From Rana temporaria (taxonomy: Eukaryota; Chordata; Amphibia; Anura; Ranidae), in the NCBI RefSeq assembly GCF_905171775.1, contig NC_053489.1:143818142-143882141 (forward strand): a stretch of 64,000 nucleotides of DNA, written 5' to 3'. A program made the position numbers and the translations under genes. The notes beneath the pieces are model-generated. The model made no database searches and was not told where the DNA came from. It saw only the letters and a list, made by a program, of their open reading frames with translations. Shown piece by piece: positions 22,091 through 33,817 of the stretch (positions within the stretch are counted from its first letter, which is position 1; every line of letters begins with the position of its first letter).

Positions 22091-22679
22091 ACACAGCTAA
22101 TACAATCTAGTACTCCAATAAATCTTTACTATAACACTCCTACACTAACCAACAAACAGCCACAGACAACAGAACAAAAGCACCTTGCTTCAGGAAGGGA
22201 AACACATGGATGTACTTTTGCAATGGAAGGGCGTTTGTCTGGGCCTATTTATACACAGGGCGCATCTCACTAAGTACGCCGGGCCTAGTTTCTATCTCAC
22301 TGATTGCGCCGGGCCGAGTTCTGTGCATGCCCAGTGAGGTGCAGATTCGTGCGCGCATGCGCAGTACGGCCGGCCCTTCATTTGCATTGGGTCACGGCTC
22401 ATTTCAATGGAGCACGCCCACTTCCTTCCCACTTGCAATTACCCCGCCTTACGCCTCGGTATTTACGTTACGCAGGCGCAAATTTGGGCGCAAATGCGCT
22501 GTGGATAAGGCACTTACGTCACAAAATTGAGGCGCCGTAACTTAAATGACATACGTTACGACTAACTAAATATGCGCCGCTCTACGTGAATCTGGCCCTT
22601 AGATTTTTTATTTATTAAATAATTACAGTGCCATCATCTACTTACAGAAATAGAAGGGACAATGTCAATTAAACAGTGT

Positions 22680-23281
22680 GGGCTAGATTCAGATAGCCCT
22701 GCGTAATTTAGTGCGGCCGTAACTTATCTCCGATACGTTACGCCGCCGTAAATTAGGGCGCAAGTTCCGTATTCATGAAGAACTTGTGCCCTAAGTTACG
22801 GCGGCGTAACGTATGTGGGCCGGCGTAAGCCCGCCTAATTCAAATGGGGATGATGTGGGCGTGTTTTATTCAAATTAATGGTGACCCCGCGTATTTTACG
22901 TTTTTTACGTCAAAATTCGACGCGGGAACGACGTCCATACTTAACATTGGTTGCTCCTCATATAGCAGGAGCAACGTTATGCCGGAAAAAGCCTTACGCA
23001 AACGGCGTAAAAAATTCCGCCGGGCGCACTTACGTTTGTGAATCAGCGTATCTAGGTCATTTGCATATTCTACGCCGAAAACGACGGAAGCGCCACCTAG
23101 CGGCCAGCGTAAATATGCACCCTAAGATACGACGGCGTAAGAGACTTACGCCAGTCAGATCTTAGCCTAATTTCGGCGTATCTTGCTTTCTGAATACAGA
23201 AAGAAGATACGCCGGCGCAGCTTTGAATTTACGCGGCGTATCTAAAGATACGCCAGGGTAAATTCTTGCTGAATCTAGCCC
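22680..23281. mobile_element. Harbinger-type MITE
   Basis: Ends GGGCTAGATTCAG and CTGAATCTAGCCC; target duplication TGT (22677-22679 and 23282-23284). 602 bp, non-coding. It contains GCGCCACCTAGCGGCCAGCG, the reverse orientation of the motif in other copies. Confidence 0.9.
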
Positions 23282-23284
23282 TGT

Positions 23285-23875
23285 GTGTTTAGTATCACTT
23301 TAAGGACGCATCAATACCCTAGTGTCACTTGCACACCATACCATTCTCTTCTGGGAGTGTCTAGTGTCTGTGCTAACCCATCATCTTTGAACCTCCCTAC
23401 ATAATCCTCTATATAGTTACTGGGGCAAAATGGGAATTCTATAAGTGTCACTTGAGTGACAACTGTGAGGCTGCTGACATCACATCCATTATGGCAGTGT
23501 ACAGCAGCAGTCTCAGAGCTTTTGGAATTCTACACAAGAGAGGCTTTTACAGGAAAAAGATAATGTTAAAATATTTTAAATGCTATTTATTTTTACTGAA
23601 ATTAATAGTCTGACCACAGGGTCTCTTAATTACTGAACTCTAGACACACAAATGAATGCAGCTCTATATGTGCCTAAATATATACTTTTTCAAATGCAAG
23701 CAGCAGAGTGACTTATTATCAGTTTCTTGCAGTCCCTATACTGCAGAGCTCCAAGATGGGGAGGAAAAAGCAGCACAAAGTGCCAGTCTGTGGCGAATAC
23801 TTGTCAGGTCCCTCCCCTTACAGGCAGGACTGTGTTATGTCACAGAGCTGTGTAAATCTCAGGACTAATGGTAAT
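23285..23875. other. No gene seen
   Basis: Sequence between two MITEs, with AT-rich stretches and no recognisable coding region. A 70-codon frame (23656-23868) shows no domain. Confidence 0.4.
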
Positions 23876-23878
23876 ACA

Positions 23879-24589
23879 GGGGGTAATCCACAAAGATCCG
23901 GCGTAACTTAATTTTTCCCATTTAAGTTACACTGCCTTAAAATTTCTACCTAAGTGCCCGATCCACAAAGCACTTACCTAGAAATTTTTGTCTGTGTAAC
24001 TTAAATTCCGCCGGCGCAAGGCGTTCCTATTTTCATGGGGGCGATTCCCATTTAAATTTGGCGCGCTCCCGCGCCGGCTGTACTGCGCATGCTCGTGACG
24101 TCATTTTCCCGACGTGCATAGCGCGAAATTATGTTACGCCGAGCTTTGTGGATTGCGACGAGTCAATAAAGTTGCGTCGGGAAAAAAAAAAGATACGGCG
24201 CGAAAAAAAAAATTCAAAACCAAAAAAAAATCGCGTCGCTGGACAGAAGGGTCTGTTTTTACAAGGTGTAAACAGTTTACACTTTGTAAAAGCAGCCCTA
24301 ATTTTGCGTTTGCAAACTAAAACTTACGGAGAAAAAACGAAGCTGAAAAGCTTTGTGGATCTCCGTAAGTGCTAATTTGCATACCCGAGGCGGCATTTCG
24401 ACACGAAATGCCCCCAGCGGCGGATGCGGTACTGCATCCTAAGATCCGGCAGTGTAAGTCCCTTACACATGCCGGATCTTCTGCCTAACTATGGAAAACT
24501 GATTCTGTGGATCAGTTCCATAGTTAGAAACAGGGATATGACGGCGTAACAGCAGTTACGCCGGCGTATCCCTTTTGAGGATCTGACCC
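23879..24589. mobile_element. Harbinger-type MITE, diverged
   Basis: Left end GGGGGTAATCCACAAAGATCC, right end GGATCTGACCC, with ACA on each side (23876-23878 and 24590-24592). About 711 bp. The terminal match is weaker than in the other copies and the subfamily differs (GATCCGGCGTAAC, CGGCGCGAA). Non-coding. Confidence 0.65.
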
Positions 24590-24627
24590 ACAAATCCTTT
24601 TGGAAAGCCAAACAGCTTACATACTGT

Positions 24628-26489
24628 GGGCCAGATTCTCAAAAGAGTTACGACGGTGTATCTCAGGAAACACCGTCGTATCTCTGTTTTTGGCCCCGGG
24701 TATGTATGCGATTGATTCCTAGAATCATTTTCGCATAGATACGGCCAAGATCCGACAGGTGTAAGTCACTTACACCGTCGGATCTTAGATGTAATTCGAC
24801 GCTGGCCGCTAGGTGGCGTTTACGTTCAGTTCTCATTTGACTATGCAAATGAGCCTGATACGCCGATTCCCGTACGAATTTGCGTCGCGTAGTCGTTGTT
24901 TACGTCATTTCCGTAAGCGTAAGGTTACCCCTGCTATATGAGGGGTAACCTTACGCCAGTCCGCCGTATGCCATGTTAAGTATGGCGTCGGGTCAGCGTC
25001 GTCTTTTTCCGTCGGTTACGCCGTTTTACTTAATCGTCCACGAATACGACTTTACGTCAATGACGCTCACGTCGGCGTCATTGACGTTTTCCGTCGTGAG
25101 CTAGAGCATGCGCACTGGGCTCTTTTTCACTATCTGCTGGATTCACGTATTTATGCTACGCCGCTGTAAGTCAGAGAGGCAAGTGCTGTATTCACAAAGC
25201 ACTTGCCTCCTAAGTTACGGTGGCGTAGTGTAAATGGGCCGGCCTAAGCGCGCCTAATTCAAATGTGGAACAGGGGGGCGTGTTTTATGGTAATGATTCG
25301 TGACCCGATGTGATTGGCGTTTTTAACGAACAGCGCATGCGCAGTCAGTGGACATATCCCAGTGTGCATTGCTCCAAAGTACGCCGCAAGGACGTATTGG
25401 TTTCGACGTGAACGTAAATTACGTCCAGCCCCATTCACGGACGACTTACGCAAACAACGTAAATTTTCAAAATTCAACGCGGGAACGACGTCCATACTTA
25501 ACATTGGCTAGGCCAGCTATTTGTTCGACTAACTTTACGCCTGAAAACGCCTTATGTAAACGGCGTATCTTTACTGCAACGGACAAGCGTACGTTCGTGA
25601 ATAGGCGTATCTCGCTGATTTGTCGTCTTTTTCCGTCGGTTACGCCGTTTTACTTAATCGTCCGCGAATACGACTTTACGTCAATGACGCTCACGTCAGC
25701 GTCATTGACGTTTTCCGTCGTGAGCTAGAGCATGCGCACTGGGCTCTTTTTCACTATCTGCTGGATTCACGTAGGGCAGCGTATGTTTTAGCCGGTGTAG
25801 CGTATCGTATTTATGCTACGCCGCTGTAAGTCAGAGAGGCAAGTGCTGTATTCACAAAGCACTTGCCTCCTAAGTTACGGTGGCGTAGTGTAAATGGGCC
25901 GGCCTAAGCGCGCCTAATTCAAATGTGGAACAGGGGGGCATGTTTTATGGTAATGATTCGTGACCCGATGTGATTGGCGTTTTTAACGAACAGCGCATGC
26001 GCAGTCAGTGGACATATCCCAGTGTGCATTGCTCCAAAGTACGCCGCAAGGACGTATTGGTTTCGACGTGAACGTAAATTACGTCCAGCCCCATTCACGG
26101 ACGACTTACGCAAACAACGTAAATTTTCAAAATTCAACGCGGGAACGATGTCCATACTTAACATTGGCTAGGCCAGCTATTTGTTCGACTAACTTTACGC
26201 CTGAAAACGCCTTATGTAAACGGCGTATCTTTACTGCAACAGACAAGCGTACGTTCGTGAATAGGCGTATCTCGCTGATTTACGTATTCTAGGCGTAAAT
26301 CAGCGTTCACGCCCCTAGCGACCGGCGGAACTAGACAGCTAAGATACGACGGCGCAGGCCGTCGTAACTTAGCTACATTTAAGTGTATTTCAATTTGAGA
26401 ATACACTTAAATGTACGACGGCTTTGATTCAGAGTTACGACGGGGTATCTACTGATACGCCAGCTTAACTCTTTGTGAATCTAGCTATA
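24628..26489. mobile_element. Composite Harbinger-type MITE with internal duplication
   Basis: Left end GGGCCAGATTCTC after TGT (24625-24627); right end GTGAATCTAGC, degenerate, before TGT (26490-26492). At 1862 bp it is far longer than the other MITEs because of a tandem duplication (24998-26280). Non-coding. Confidence 0.7.
24998..26280. repeat. Recent tandem duplication of about 624-659 bp
   Basis: Unit 1 (24998-25621) and unit 2 (25622-26280) both start GTCGTCTTTTTCCGTCGG and differ at only a handful of bases (for example CCACGAA/CCGCGAA near 25032/25665 and ACGACG/ACGATG near 25488/26148). Unit 2 has about 35 extra bases after GGATTCACGTA (25770-25805), flanked by a CGTA repeat, so unit 1 has probably lost them by slippage. 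Confidence 0.92.
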
Positions 26490-26492
26490 TGT

Positions 26493-27988
26493 GTTTTCAG
26501 CCGTTCCTCTGGAGTTCAGCTGAACTCCAGGTAAACAGCTAACCACAGAGATGTAATACATTGTACATATATAAGAAATCAGTTTTACCTGACAGAGTAA
26601 TTCTATTTAAATACATCCAAACTTCATGTCCGGCTTCCTCAGGCCCTTCTATGTGTAAATCACCCTGTGTCTCTAATAGGGGCACAGGGTGACTGAGAAA
26701 TCCAGTCTGATCTGTACTAATCAGACTCACGGTACAGCCACATTGGAATGTTGTGTGTATATACTATATATTGTATATTGTCTCATTTTGTTGTGTACTC
26801 TTTGCTATGATCGTTTGGGGTGTGACTGTATTCTATTGTTCTATTGTGGCTGTCTACCTCAAATATTATGGGATGTGTAAGTGTGTTTGCTGTGAGGAAA
26901 GAGGAAGGGGGACTCCTCCAGCAGCCCCCCTGCTGATAAGACTGTTTACTGATGAGAAGTTTGAACACACCTGACCTGTGTGTCTATTGTCATTGGACAG
27001 TTTAACCCGCCCTGAATCCAAAGAAGGGGGGACGTGTCTCAGAGTTGCATATCTGTGTAACATGTGCTTGAATAAAGTGATTCTGCTGTTTTTTACCCTA
27101 CACTGAAGTATGGCTGGTGACTGGGGGGGGCTAAAGAGTCTTGGATAGTGCAGGTTCTGGACAGTGGAAGCATTGACGGCGGACATAGTACTGTTGAGGA
27201 TGAGGGTTTGTCACAGCTGGTCATCTCCCCTTTCGGCAGGAGACTAACACACAAGGAGACCCCAGACGGGTTGACTCTGAAGTTATTCAGTAGTTCCTGT
27301 CCCCCAATGCCGGTATCCACACAGTACCCTAATAAATTGTCCCAAACAGAGCATTACTTACCCAGCCGCCTCTGCCTCTCTCAGAGAACATACCCACCGC
27401 TGGGGAGAGGCGTGGACTGGCCCTTCTCCCTGGAGTCCTTTCAGCCGCTGGAGAGAAGACAGGGTGACTGTGCTCACTCCGTCATGTTGTTGGGGATCTG
27501 TTGTTGAGTTGACTTCCCAGCATCCCTGCGGTATATACGTGGAGACTGAAGTCCCATCCACCTTCTGAGGAAATCTGTCCTCTGTTATTGAGGGCAGAGG
27601 CCAGCAGAGCTCTGTTCCTTTGCCAGCAGTTCACCTGGGCATAGGAGCTTCCCTACATCATTTGCTCGTTACCTTTGCAAGGAAATAAAGAGGAAGTAAA
27701 ACCCATCAGTTAAAAAACCTGCAGATAAGTCGGAGCAGAGCGGGGGGTGAGGGGCGTAGGTTGGAGAATTTTTTTATTTTTTATTCTGCATGGATTCTGT
27801 TCTGTCAGATTGCCCGGCCCCCCTGCTGGCCAGGCCCGTTACAACAGGGCCAGTTGTACTGGCTTAACAGTGGCCCTCCTAATACTTAGCTGAGCCCCCT
27901 CTCTATTCAGCGATGTGCACGAGTACCATCACGTGATGAAGTCATGTGATGTGACAATACGTAGGGATTATAGTATCGGGTACAGACA
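26493..27988. other. Non-coding; possible LTR or retroviral remnant
   Basis: A perfect 22-bp palindrome spans 26509-26530. About 26880-27105 has a TGTAAGTG start, an AATAAA signal at about 27071-27077 and a CCCTACA end, which could be an LTR in plus orientation, but neither a target duplication nor a second copy is present. 27660-27720 carries a fragment (AGGAAATAAAGAGGAAGTAA) also seen near 9800. No gene is supported. Confidence 0.35.
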
Positions 27989-28683
27989 GAGGGCCAGATT
28001 CTCGTACTTTTCCCGCGGCCATAGCGTAAGCCATTTACACTACGCCGCCCCAACTTACTGGAGCAGGTGCCATATTCCTCAAGCACTTGCTCCGTAGTTT
28101 GCCGAGGCGTAGTGTAAAAGGCCCGGCGTATCCCCGCGTATTTCAAAGGGGCGGCTTATATTTAAATTAAGCACGCCCCCATTCCAATTGAACTGCGCAT
28201 GCGGCGGGCTAAAAATAGCCCAGTGCGCATGCTCCAGTTCTCGGCAGAAAACGTCAATGACGCCGACGTGTGTGTCATTGACGTAAAGTCGTATTCAAGA
28301 ACGACTTACGAAAACGACGTACCCAACGGGAAAAGACGACGCGGACCCGACGCCATACTTAACATGGCATACGTGGGACTGGCGTAAGGTTACCCCTCAT
28401 ATAGCAGGGGTAACCTTACGCTTACGCAAACGACGTAAGCGACGGTTACGCGACGCGATTTCGTTTGGGAATCGGCGTATCAGGCTCATTTGCATAAACA
28501 AATGAGACCTGAAAGTAAACGCCACCTAGCGGCCGGCGGCAAATTACATTTAAGATCCGACAGTGTAAGTGACTTACACCTGTCGGATCTACAGCGTATC
28601 TATGCGAAAATGATTCTAGGAATCACTCGCATAGATACGCGGGTCAATCCTCATACGCCATTTGGACGTATGAGGATTTGATC
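27989..28683. mobile_element. Harbinger-type MITE
   Basis: Left end GGGCCAGATTCTCG at 27991; the right end is worn (GAGGATTTGATC). ACA precedes and follows the proposed limits. Internal blocks, for example GTTACCCCTCATATAGCAGG and AACGCCACCTAGCGGCC, are shared with 24628-24990 in inverted order. Confidence 0.7.
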
Positions 28684-28686
28684 ACA

Positions 28687-28984
28687 CTCTCACCTGTATA
28701 GCTGACACTCTGAGGGGGATACGAGTTTGGCACTCGTGGATTTATGCCCGCTGTCCTTTCATTCATGTGAGTGCATTTTCTCAAATCTTTACCTGTTCGA
28801 GGTACCCCCACAGTGTCATGCTATATGCATTGCATATATCTTCTCTTTTCCATGACACACATTGGCCGCTGAGAGCTGTTTTAGGAGTCAGGAGGAGGTG
28901 TTTTATCAGCCCACACATCCAGCTGCGATTAGTGTCTCTGCTAGCTGTTTGCACAAACAGCTGTGAGGTGAGCTGCTAGCACAC
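28687..28984. other. No gene seen
   Basis: Sequence between two MITEs. With 29321-29640 it may be one older repeat split by the element at 28985. Confidence 0.35.
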
Positions 28985-29320
28985 TGAGGCTGCATTCACA
29001 CCTAGGCGTACAAAATTGCGGCGTTTTGTCCCACGAATTGCGGCGACAAATTGCTGCGTTTTGTACCGTGATTTGCGGTGACAAAACGCCGCGATTGTGA
29101 ATGCAGCCTCACCCCCTCTATGGAGATTGTTCACATCTCCTATGCCGAACGCCGCCTGAAAAAAAGGTCCGGGACTTTCAGGCGGCAGGCGTACGGCGTT
29201 CGGCGTGGAGATGTGAACCATCTCCATAGAGGACAATGTGTTTTCATCCCTCCAGCGTCTCGGGGCTGCTGCGGCGTCACACTACAGGCGACAAAACGCC
29301 TAGGTGTAAATGGGGGCTTA
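28985..29320. mobile_element. Foldback MITE with two nested palindromes
   Basis: The outer ends GCATTCACACCTAGGCG and CGCCTAGGTGTAAATG are inverted. Inside, 28985-29110 is one palindrome with GCATTCACA / TGTGAATGC ends, and 29111-29234 is a second with CCTCTATGGAGAT / ATCTCCATAGAGG ends. Non-coding; the class is undetermined, Harbinger-like by end sequence. Confidence 0.7.
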
Positions 29321-30030
29321 GAGGTGTCATCACTGAAGATTTCATTTGTGCACGTTGCATTTTTGGTGGAGGTGTTTCATCTAGACACTGTTCTGTGGAG
29401 GAATTACTGGACTGCTAAATTTGATCCTTATTTATGGACAGGACTTTGTCACATGTGTGATTTTTGATAGTTTTGCACTTTTTTTCCCACTTATTTTATG
29501 CTAGTTTTGGTGTTTGTATATGTAGTAGCCATTTTACTATGTATTTTCACTGTTAAATCTTTACAGGATTATAGGTGTTTGTTCACTTTCATCTGTATTG
29601 TTCATTGTAGTATCATCAGATACCTTTTTTTTTTCTCTCACTGTTTAGTTTTCCCATGATCCCTTTACTTCTCATTCCCTTTTCACTTCCACCTTCCCAT
29701 TCCCTCCCCCACAGCGCAGCTACCATACTTCACATTGGCTCCTGCTGCTGTCAAAGTCAGTTAGCTAATCAGGAGAGAGAGGAGGCTGGGCCGAGCCACG
29801 ACCCATGTCTGAATGGACACACCGAGCTGTGGCTTGGCTTGGGTGCCCCCATAGCAAGCTGTTTGCTGTGGGGGCCCTCGACAGGCGGGAGGGGCCAGCA
29901 GCACCGAACAAGGACCCCAGAGGAGGAGGATCCAGGCTTCTCTGGGCAAAACCATTTCACAGAGCACATAAGTATGACATGTTTGTTATTTTTAAAGAAC
30001 AAAAAAACAAGACTTTAGTACTGTATCACT
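29321..30030. other. Non-coding; includes a TTAA-type repeat copy
   Basis: 29321-29640 is AT-rich without a gene. About 29700-30030 matches, in the same or inverted order, the repeat at 31040-31333, 34950-35352 and 48684-49000 (shared CTGCTGTCAA, GACATGTTTGTTATT and TTTAA end). It is a non-autonomous family ending at a TTAA site. Confidence 0.5.
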
Positions 30031-30034
30031 TTAA

Positions 30035-30967
30035 CCACTTTACTACCAGCCGCCGTCAATTGACGGCGGCACGATAGTGCTGTTGTTCTGAGAGGACGTC
30101 ATATGACATCCTCGCCTTGCAGAGCCACTAGGGGGCGTGCACTTGCTGCGTTACTGGGAACCCGATGCTCGTGCCCGGCGGCCGCGATGGCCGCCGGGCA
30201 ACCCGCGATTGCCCAGTAACTGAGCAGGACCGTGGACACACAGATCCACATCCTGTCAGGGAGAGGAGACCTTGTACATAGGGACACAGATCGGTCACCT
30301 CACCCAGTCAGTCCCCTCCCCCTACAGTTAGAATCACTCACTAGGGTACACATTTAACCCCTTGATCGCCCCCTAGTGTTAACCCCTTCCCTGCCAGTCA
30401 CATTTACACAGTAACAGTGCATATTTATAGCACTGTTTGCTGTATAAATGTGAATGGTCCCAAAATGGTGTCAAAAGTGTCCGGTGTGTCTGCCGCAATA
30501 TCGCAGTCACGATAAAAATCGCTGATCGCCGCCATTACTACAAAAAAAAATGCTATAAATCTATCCCCTATTTTGTAGCCGCTATAACTTTTGCGCAAAC
30601 CAATCAATATACGCGTATTGCAATTTTTTTTAACAAAAATATGTAGAAGAATACGTATCGGTCAAAACTGAGGAAAAAAATCGTTTTTTTATATATTTTT
30701 GGGGATATTTATTATAGCAAAAAGTAAAAAATATTGCTTATTTTTTTAAATTGTCACTCTTCTTTTGTTTATAGCGGAAAAAATAAAAACCACAGAGGTG
30801 ATCAAATACCACCAATAGAAAGCTCTATTTGTGGGGAAAAAATGATTAAAATTTCATTTGGGTAAAGTGTAGCATGACCGCGCAATTGTCATTCAAATTG
30901 TGATAGCGCTGAAATCTGAAAAATGGCTTGGGCAGGAAGGGGGCGAAAGTGCCCGGTATTGAGGTGG
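30035..30967. mobile_element. TTAA-flanked non-autonomous element (piggyBac-like)
   Basis: Ends CCACTTTACTACC and TTGAGGTGG, with TTAA at 30031-30034 and 30968-30971. Same family as 17650-18619: GC-rich left part with GCCCGGCGGCCGCGATGG, then the block with GAGGTGATCAAATACCACC. 933 bp, non-coding. Confidence 0.85.
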
Positions 30968-30971
30968 TTAA

Positions 30972-31333
30972 AGATACATATTTTCAAAAAAGTGACAGTT
31001 ATTTTTCAGTCCAATGAGACTTGAAATACATTTTTTTAAATAACAAACATGTTATACTTACCTGCCCCGATCCTCCTCTTCTGGGGTCCCCACAGACACT
31101 CTAGGCTCTTCACCCCTGCTGAGTGCCCACCATAGCAATCCACTTGCTATGAGGGCACTTGTGTGGGCTTGCTCCTGTTCCTTAGACACACAGAACACGG
31201 CTTGGCCCACCCATGGCTCCTTTTTCACTGGCTACGATTGATAGCAGTGTGAGCCAATGGCTGCTGCTGCTGCACTTTGACGTTTTTTTACCTTAATGCA
31301 GGTAAATATCCTTCAGCCTATACAACCACTTTA
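30972..31333. repeat. TTAA-type interspersed repeat
   Basis: Contains AACAAACATGTTATACTTAC and ends TATACAACCACT before TTAA. Related copies lie at about 29700-30030, 34950-35352 and 48684-49000. Non-coding. Confidence 0.55.
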
Positions 31334-32060
31334 ATTTGTACAGATAGCAAGTTCACACTGTGAAGATCATTCTAATCGGTGAATACATCTAAGCAAAGTA
31401 TGGGAACAATGGCTCTAATCCTTTCTTTTTGTCAGACAGTGACTGTTTGAATAAGGTCTTTGCTCCTGTGTCATGATGTATTCATCATGGACTAAAAAAG
31501 GGGCATTACACTTGGGCAGTGAATCTGACCCACCACACACGCACGTGCACATTTTTAACATAACTTTGTCAGATCACATCATCTCTCTCTCTGCTGATTT
31601 CTGAAGTCAAACATAACATTATCTGTCATAAAGTCATGGTAAATAACGGAGGACATTTTTCTAAAGGAGATAGCACAGAAACACCTTTTGTACCAGGCTG
31701 GGCAGAGGTTAAAATCGTTGTCAGGTTTGACCCCACTGGAGTCATAAAAACAGATTTTCCAACTTTTTCTCACCCTATTCAAAACTAACAATGTTTTCAC
31801 TACAGATGAGCTTTAATCATTTAAGAGGCTATTCCGTGTTTTTGAGCCATAAGCTTTTGTGGGAGTATAGTTTTGCTAAAAAAAAGCTAAAAAATGCAAC
31901 AGCTAAAAAACATTGAAAAACGCTTCTGCAAAAATGCTGCAAAACTCATTCTACATCTACGGCGTTCCTCAGCTACAGGCGTTTTTATAACGTCCAATGT
32001 GCATGAGGCCTTAAAGTGTATGTAAAGCAAAAACATACTTCTTTTTTATTTTATTTTGGA
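31334..32060. other. No gene seen; possible host sequence
   Basis: Low-repeat-looking sequence with short frames only. Nothing recognisable as an exon, RNA gene or element end apart from a short CATGAGGCCTTAAAGTG element end near 32005. Confidence 0.35.
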
Positions 32061-32596
32061 CAGTGGCGGGTCGGTCTACACGCGGGGTGCCGGACGCATG
32101 GATTCCAATGGGTGTTTTTTTTTTTTAAGTAGGTGATTAGAGCCAGATGCTTTAATAGGTTTCAAAAAAAGGGTGGACTCAGGGCGCAGTGCTCTTACCC
32201 ACTTGTGTGACAATAGCAAATGAATATTCGCTATTGTCTTCCTCATTCTCCTCCCAGCCAATAAGGAAGTAAGGAAGCCCCTATTGGCCAGGGAGTGTTA
32301 GGACTCCCTGGCCAATTGTGTCTCAGGACATACTTCCTGTTCCTGTGCGGCCAGGAGGAGAATGTCTCCCTGTGTGCTCGGCAGGAGAATCGGTCAAAGC
32401 AGCGCCGGCTCTTTCTCCCCCCTGCATCCATAACGTAAGGCATCATTCACATGGCACATTCACAAGGAATCGCCAGCTGTCCGTCTCCCACGTGTGGAGG
32501 GGGTTGGTATTTGTTCGCCGCCGTCCATCTCTGGGGGTGGAGGATGTCTTAGTCTGTGTCATCCACCCCCAAAATTTTGAGCACCAGCCACCACTG
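32061..32596. mobile_element. Non-autonomous hAT element
   Basis: Ends CAGTGGCGGGTCGG and CCAGCCACCACTG; the flanking octamers ATTTTGGA and GTTTTAGA are a worn 8-bp target duplication (6 of 8 match). A second, inverted copy lies at 55901-56362; shared blocks include CACTTGTGTGACAATAG. Non-coding. Confidence 0.78.
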
Positions 32597-33057
32597 GTTT
32601 TAGATAGAGATAGGAAAAGTCGGAATCCCTGTCAAGTTTTTATTGTCTGCGCCCCAGCTAAGGATATTCACCCTGCGCTGTATAGTAATATAGATATGCT
32701 TACAGATAACTAAGTTGGTTTTTGATGATATCAAACCTACCTATGATGTCTCTTCTTCATCACAATGAACAAATTCTCACATCCGATCCAATGCTATATA
32801 ATGATCGTCACTTATTCCTGAGTCAGATGGCATATAAATAGCATTACTAATCGCTCAATTTCTGATCATTAGCAGGAATAAAGCGGTCTTTCAGTACTTC
32901 CAGTACGGGAGAGATTAGCCCCTGCTGCTTCTACTGCTGCTATGTTCAATAACCTGTGAAGGTGTTACTAGAATCTTCTTTTCTGGGTGATAATGAGCTC
33001 AAGTCACAAACGTTTACACAGAGATAATTATTTTAAATCAGATCTTCACTCACTTTT
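32597..33057. other. No gene seen
   Basis: Sequence between two hAT elements; short frames only, no recognisable element ends. Confidence 0.35.
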
Positions 33058-33065
33058 ACTACTTC

Positions 33066-33528
33066 CATAGGTGTGCACAGCCTATTGCATTAGGGTGTGC
33101 ACCCCAAAGCTCAAACACACATGCGTACCTACATGCGTGTGTGTATATACCTAAAGGGCAGTAGGGCAATGGACAGTGTCGTTAGAGCAGTGAACAATGT
33201 CAGTAAGGCAGAGGTTGGTGTCAGTAGTTTCTTTTTTATATATTTTTAATATTACTTTATCATTTTTTTACAATATTTATCTTACAATAATTTTTTTTGT
33301 TATTGTTTTTTTACTATTTTATTTAGATGCCCCATTGGTGGGCTTTGGTGAAATATCAGGGGTCAAAACAGACCCCTGATGTCTCACTTTCCAGATAGAG
33401 AAAGGGACTGAGGACAGAGATTCCCCCAGTCCTTTCCTCTGTAGCCAAGCGGAAGGGTGGATTTGCCTAGTACAGGGTCATTAGGGTGTGCACAGGCACA
33501 CCTGGCACACCCTGTGCGCACACCTATG
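33066..33528. mobile_element. Non-autonomous hAT element
   Basis: Ends CATAGGTGTGCACAG and CTGTGCGCACACCTATG; the 8-bp flanks ACTACTTC (33058-33065) and ACTACTTA (33529-33536) match at seven positions. The inner segment is AT-rich (33230-33320). 463 bp, non-coding. Confidence 0.8.
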
Positions 33529-33817
33529 ACTACTTAATTTCATCTTACTCCTCCGTCCCCCGTACAGAAAATCATTTTAATGGGATCAGTGTATAGTCTC
33601 AGTGCCATTGTGTGAAGAGTTATGCCATCCTGGCTCATCCAGTCAAGATTCCAGAGACTCCAAATCAGACTGGGAGAAGACTGAAACGCCCACAGTGGCG
33701 GGTAGCACTGACATCAGGATTTCTTTCTTAGGTAAATCTGCTATAGTTTGGAAATATGCTATGCATACTTCCACATTATGACCACAACCTCCTGGAGGAA
33801 CAAAATCATGATTTTAA

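Larger units (their letters stand above)
18701..22598 (+). mobile_element. Full-length PIF/Harbinger transposon
   Basis: The ends are GGGCCAGATTCAC and GTGAATCTGGCCC, perfect 13-bp inverted repeats. The flanking triplets are TAA (18698-18700) and TTA (22599-22601), so the 3-bp target duplication carries one mismatch. Inside are two convergent, spliced genes: a DDE transposase (plus) and a Myb/SANT-like protein (minus), the two-gene make-up of vertebrate Harbinger elements. Both frames are open. Sub-terminal sequences (ACGCCGGCGTATC, GCGCATGCGCAGT) resemble those of the nearby MITEs. Confidence 0.92.

Noticed and set aside
27148..27507. 119-codon plus-strand frame downstream of a possible LTR, considered as gag
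   Set aside because: No gag motifs, zinc knuckle or neighbouring pol; class cannot be supported.
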